Origin: Papio anubis
Lineage: Eukaryota; Chordata; Mammalia; Primates; Cercopithecidae
Assembly (NCBI RefSeq): GCF_008728515.1
Contig: NC_044985.1
Location: 77,228,155-77,292,154, forward strand
Direction: 5' to 3'
DNA length: 64,000 bases
Both the position numbers and the translations under genes were made by a program. Below are positions 60,171 through 64,000 of the stretch, piece after piece. Under the pieces are notes generated by a model. That model was not told the origin of the DNA. It worked only from the letters and a program-made list of their open reading frames with translations, and made no database searches. Every line of letters starts with the position of its first letter. Within the stretch, counting starts at the first letter, position 1.

Positions 60171-63100
60171 ATTAGAAATGACTGCAAAACAGAATGAAGA
60201 CATACATCAGTTGAAAAACATTTTTCATTTTAAGAAAAATCACATGGCAAACAATCCCAATACTAACTCAAAGACACATCACAATCATTTTTATGATATA
60301 TTTAGCAGTTTGACTTTAAACAAAGCCAAGCTTATTCTTACATGGAATACATAAAATAACACTTAGAAACTCTATAGATTAACCATAATAAACATTTCCC
60401 TATTTCAATGGATGAAGCACAAATTAAAAAGTTGAGAAAATGGAGACTGATAATTAAGAAGAAATAAAAAGTAGGGTTATTCTGCCAAAAATGCAGAAGG
60501 ATTCTGTTATCTACAGATGCCTGTAGGTGAGAGTGAACATCAACCTCCACTATACTAAATGTTTAGGTCAACTCAGAGCTTTTCCTGGAGAGTTTTGGAA
60601 CTCTGGACTGAATATGAGAGATATATAATGAGTGAGAGAAGAGTTAGGGAAAGTGTTTCATGCTATATGCATATATAGCTCTCAAAGCCTCACAGAGATT
60701 TTAAAAACATTCACAAATGGTAGAAATAGTAATCAGGAAATCCTGCGAAATACATGGTTAATAATAAATATAAATTCCTTTGGGCCAAACAAAGATATCC
60801 TATGTCAAGACCAAGTTCTTCCAAGTTACTTGTGAAGGCATTTTGAAATGCCTCAAAGAACAACCTTTTAAAAGTTATTTGCAGACAGAAAATATAATAT
60901 TTACCATAAATTACTCCTTTCTAGATGGTTACTTATCTTGCCAACAGACTCTCATTCTTGTAACACTTAATTTTGTATTAAGTGAAAGAGATATTAAAGT
61001 ACCATTTATATTTAATATGTCACTTTTCTTGCAGTTATTATATATTTTCATAGAAGTTGTTGGCTACATAATTAACGATTTAAAATTTAAAATTTCCTCC
61101 TAATGAAAAGTGTAGCAAAGATTAATTTTCTGCCCAAACGCTGAAATGTAGAAATATGCTTCTCTTTTGGGGAAAAGAGGAACATGAAAACTAGCACTTA
61201 ATCTTTCTGCTGCATTTCATATTTAAGGTATAGGTTTTACTAGTATTATACCTTCGGAAATTACTAAAAAAATCCTTTAAAAGTATCTACTCTTAAAATT
61301 GATTAATACCATATGATTTTTCTTTATCTCTCTACTCATCTGTCAGAGAGAAAAAATTATCTTTGTAAGCTAATGATTAATCTTGCCCATGTGTTGGAAA
61401 TTATCTAAATGCTTCTGTCTTTAATACTCTATGTTTAAATAATGGTTTAGATCCCATTGTACTCATAAGACAATTCTATGTTCCCAAATTAATAAAATAA
61501 TTAATAATAGGGTCTTTAACTATTATTTTACTATAGTAAGTGATGATAATTTTCCTCAATGAAAATCCCAGTTATTTTTAAAAAGAACTGAACAAAATAG
61601 AAAATAGTTTTTCTGAACCTAGTTTACCAAATAGGTTGGACAGAATTCTTAAATAATTCACAGGTGCATCATTAACCTACCTAACTAACCTTTGGAGATC
61701 TGGCCTTTGCCCAACAACGTATAGTGCCTGTTGGCATTTCATTTCACTGTGATATGCATCTTTGGAAATACTCTTTCTTTTTAACATTAGGAGAAAAGAA
61801 AAAATATTGACACACCAAGTTCAGCAGCTGAAAATTACCTCAGTGTCTTGAACCATGTGTCCCTCTCACCCCTACGTTGTATCTTTGACTCTCATACCTA
61901 CTCTTTGTTTTGCCATAAATCAGGCACATATGCTTGAATGACTAAATTAAGTGTAATGGGCTTGCAATTTTTGCTCTCAGTCTGAAATAAAAGTCTGAGG
62001 AAAATACTGAGAGAAATGGGCATGGATACTCATGAATTTCATTATTAATGAAGAACTGGAGCTCTATATACACCTCTAGATTAGCAGATATAACTTTAAA
62101 AATAAAAGTTTATACTCAGAGAAAAAAATATCATGTTTTCAAGTCTCTCTTTACATCCTCCCAAGAATGGTGTGCAGTGGGCAGGATGCAGTAGGGATTC
62201 CTTGTTACTTCCTAGTTCCCAAAGGTAAGAGAGGAGTAAACTTGTATGAGGTGCTCATTAAATTTTCTATTGTCCCCAAAGTGTTTGATATATTTCATGC
62301 CACAAACTAAACACTCAAAAACCTATTAGGCATTAGAATTATTTTAAACTTTCTATAAGGTAAAAAGCATGATCTCTCTTCATGACATGTTTAATAAAAT
62401 TTGCTAAATATCCGTACTTGCTTTTAAGCCACTGAGAAATTGTGCTATAGCAGGCCGCTTAATATAAAATTGGAAGGTGTTAGGTAGTTACAGTACATTC
62501 AACCAAATAATCAATCTAAAGCTTGCTTTCTTTCTACTTGTTTTATCTAAGGTAAGAGTAGTATCAAGGAAACTAGCATTCCTATCTAATTCTTTTTCTG
62601 CTTTTTCAGCTTTAGTTTAAAACATTACTGAAAGCTCTGATCAGGGTGCACACGATCAGGCATTTGACAGATGCTTGCCTTTTCCAAGGTGAACTGCTTT
62701 TAATAAAACATATTGTGAATGACATTTTACCCTGAAAGCATGGCATTTTAGAGGTCAAAATAGTACTTCTCCTGCTAAAAATAATATTAGAAAGTGACTC
62801 TTGCCAAATAATAAACACCTGCCATTGTACACATAGGAAAAGGAAATGAAATACTTTTCATGTCAAAGATTCAATTCTCTATTTTCTGTTTTGTGATCAA
62901 AACTGCTAAGCACCTTACACGTCCAATAAATGGAATAATAATTCATGGTCATGCTTCAGATTGCAAACCTTGTATCATCCTACTGCAAACCATCCCAAGC
63001 AGTTGCTGTACACATCTTTAGTTTCTCTTCCCTAAAGGGACATTAGAAGAGTTTTCTTAATGAATTGTAGGCATATTTTGAAAGTATATTATCACTTAAT

Positions 63101-63608
63101 AAAAATTTTAAAAATCACGAGCTTAGACTAAGCAAAATAAAAATAAACACAATGCAAGAAAGAATTATAAAAGAAAAATAGAAGAGTTCATATCAGTGAT
63201 TGAGCCTGAAAATATTATTATTTTATAGTAAATTATTTGGTATCATATAAGTAAAAATAATTCACTTTAGGAATATCTTTCCATACAAAGGAAATATATC
63301 TCTACATAGAAAAAGAAAGAATAATCATTCTACAAAATCATTGTGTTTCCCACATGGAGGTACACAAAAACCTTTATTCTCATATATGTATATATATGAA
63401 ATTATTATTTTTTATATATATATAATAAGCTTGCTTTGGTGACTTGTAGAGAGAGGGAAAGGGGAGAAGAAAATACATGTGAAACAAGCAAAAATATAGA
63501 TTATTTTACTTAGTCACAATTCACCCACTAATAAGATAAAAATCAGTATCAATATCAACACATGCTACTCAGCAAAACCTGCAAACAGTCATGTACATTT
63601 TAGTGGTC
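60171..63608. other. Unannotated stretch
   Basis: About 3.4 kb of unique-looking AT-rich sequence. A 107-aa plus-strand frame (60780-61103) is AT-driven and has no domain I recognise. An (AT)n-rich run lies at about 63383-63428. No RNA gene seen. Confidence 0.4.
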
Positions 63609-63905
63609 ACATTCATTAATTAATTCCAGAAACATTTAACGAGCATTCACTACATGTAGGTTACTCCCCTTGATCCTGCCAACATAAATAAGTAAATATT
63701 CATTCTTGACATCAAATGTTTATGTTCAAAACAGGAAAAACAGAGCATCAATCACTTATACAAAATATGTTAGAGTCAGAACATAAAAGTGCACATGGAT
63801 GACAAATGGAAAGAGATTCACTATTCCTTGATTACATAGAAGGGAGGAGAACCTCATTAAGTATTAGTCTACCATGGAGGCAATGAAGGAGTTGAGATTT
63901 TAAAG
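63609..63905 (-). mobile_element. L2 LINE 3' fragment (ancient)
   Basis: The start 'TTCATTAATTAATTCCAGAAA' and the later 'CATGGAGGCAATGAAGGAGT' and 'GAGATTTTAAAGAAGAC' fit the complement of the L2 3' region. Weakly conserved. Confidence 0.45.
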
Positions 63906-64000
63906 AAGACTACATTTGCTAGACAAAGATTCTGATAATGTCCACCTACACAGAGATAAAGATTATCCAGAGGTAGAGAGGTACAACTTATTACTCTATT

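Noticed and set aside
60780..61103. 107-aa plus-strand open frame with hydrophobic segments
   Set aside because: Hydrophobic residues follow from T-rich codons. No signal, domain or neighbouring exon evidence.
1..64000. tRNA, U6, Y RNA, 7SK or other small-RNA genes
   Set aside because: No matching start or internal promoter boxes seen by eye outside Alu elements. A covariance-model scan would be needed to exclude degraded copies.

Overview
This is primate nuclear DNA, almost certainly from an Old World monkey (cercopithecid, macaque or baboon grade). Four young AluY copies (17903, 21317, 38247, 57843) carry the cercopithecid-style GGCTCAAGCC in the left arm, and two of them (17903, 57843) also have an intact or once-mutated GATCCGGCCACTG in the right arm. 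L1PA/L1PB-grade LINEs, THE1/MST and MLT1 LTRs, MADE1 and MER11-type LTR sequence are what a catarrhine genome should hold. The window is AT-rich. I find no convincing protein-coding exon, no tRNA or small-RNA gene, and no CpG island: it reads as a gene desert or the inside of a very long intron. The open frames present are short and fall in Alu, L1 or AT-rich sequence.

Layout. 1-9100 is old, mostly unannotatable sequence with L2 relics, one 5'-truncated AluS, and an MLT1 LTR that has been split by a second LTR. 9119-12110 is a 3 kb minus-strand L1, followed by a younger L1PA fragment (12872-13652) and two MLT1-type LTRs, each with perfect 5-bp target-site duplications. 20165-31190 is a dense L1 zone: a plus-strand L1 split by an AluY, then a second plus-strand L1 that keeps its 5' UTR. 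This second element contains a tandem array, a near-perfect 73-bp inverted repeat, a scrambled block of LTR/Alu/inverted L1, and an inverted 3' end. 34588-43727 is the best preserved L1, with 5' UTR, ORF1, ORF2 and 3' UTR all in order. It is broken by three Alus, a THE1/MST LTR and a MER11-like ERVK LTR, and by an ORF2 deletion. Just beyond it lies a 159-bp tandem duplication ending in a polyadenylation signal and A16.

44600-49260 holds a Tigger-like DNA transposon, an ancient L1M split by an LTR (itself split by an Alu) and by a MADE1 hairpin, another THE1/MST LTR, and a hAT-like fragment. 49261-64000 is mostly old unique sequence with an L1M end, a mariner relic showing the C-terminal transposase motif, a MIR, a plus-strand L1M with recognisable ORF1 and ORF2 remnants split by a young AluY, a minus-strand AluY, and two L2 relics.

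Nothing here works together as a pathway or operon. The content is a layered record of retrotransposition. The most unusual structures are rearrangements inside the L1 at 23750-30125: the 73-bp inverted repeat spanning the monomer array, and a 240-bp inverted L1 duplication lodged between two opposed half-LTRs. Family names were assigned by recall of consensus sequences, not by a search, so subfamily labels are less certain than class labels.
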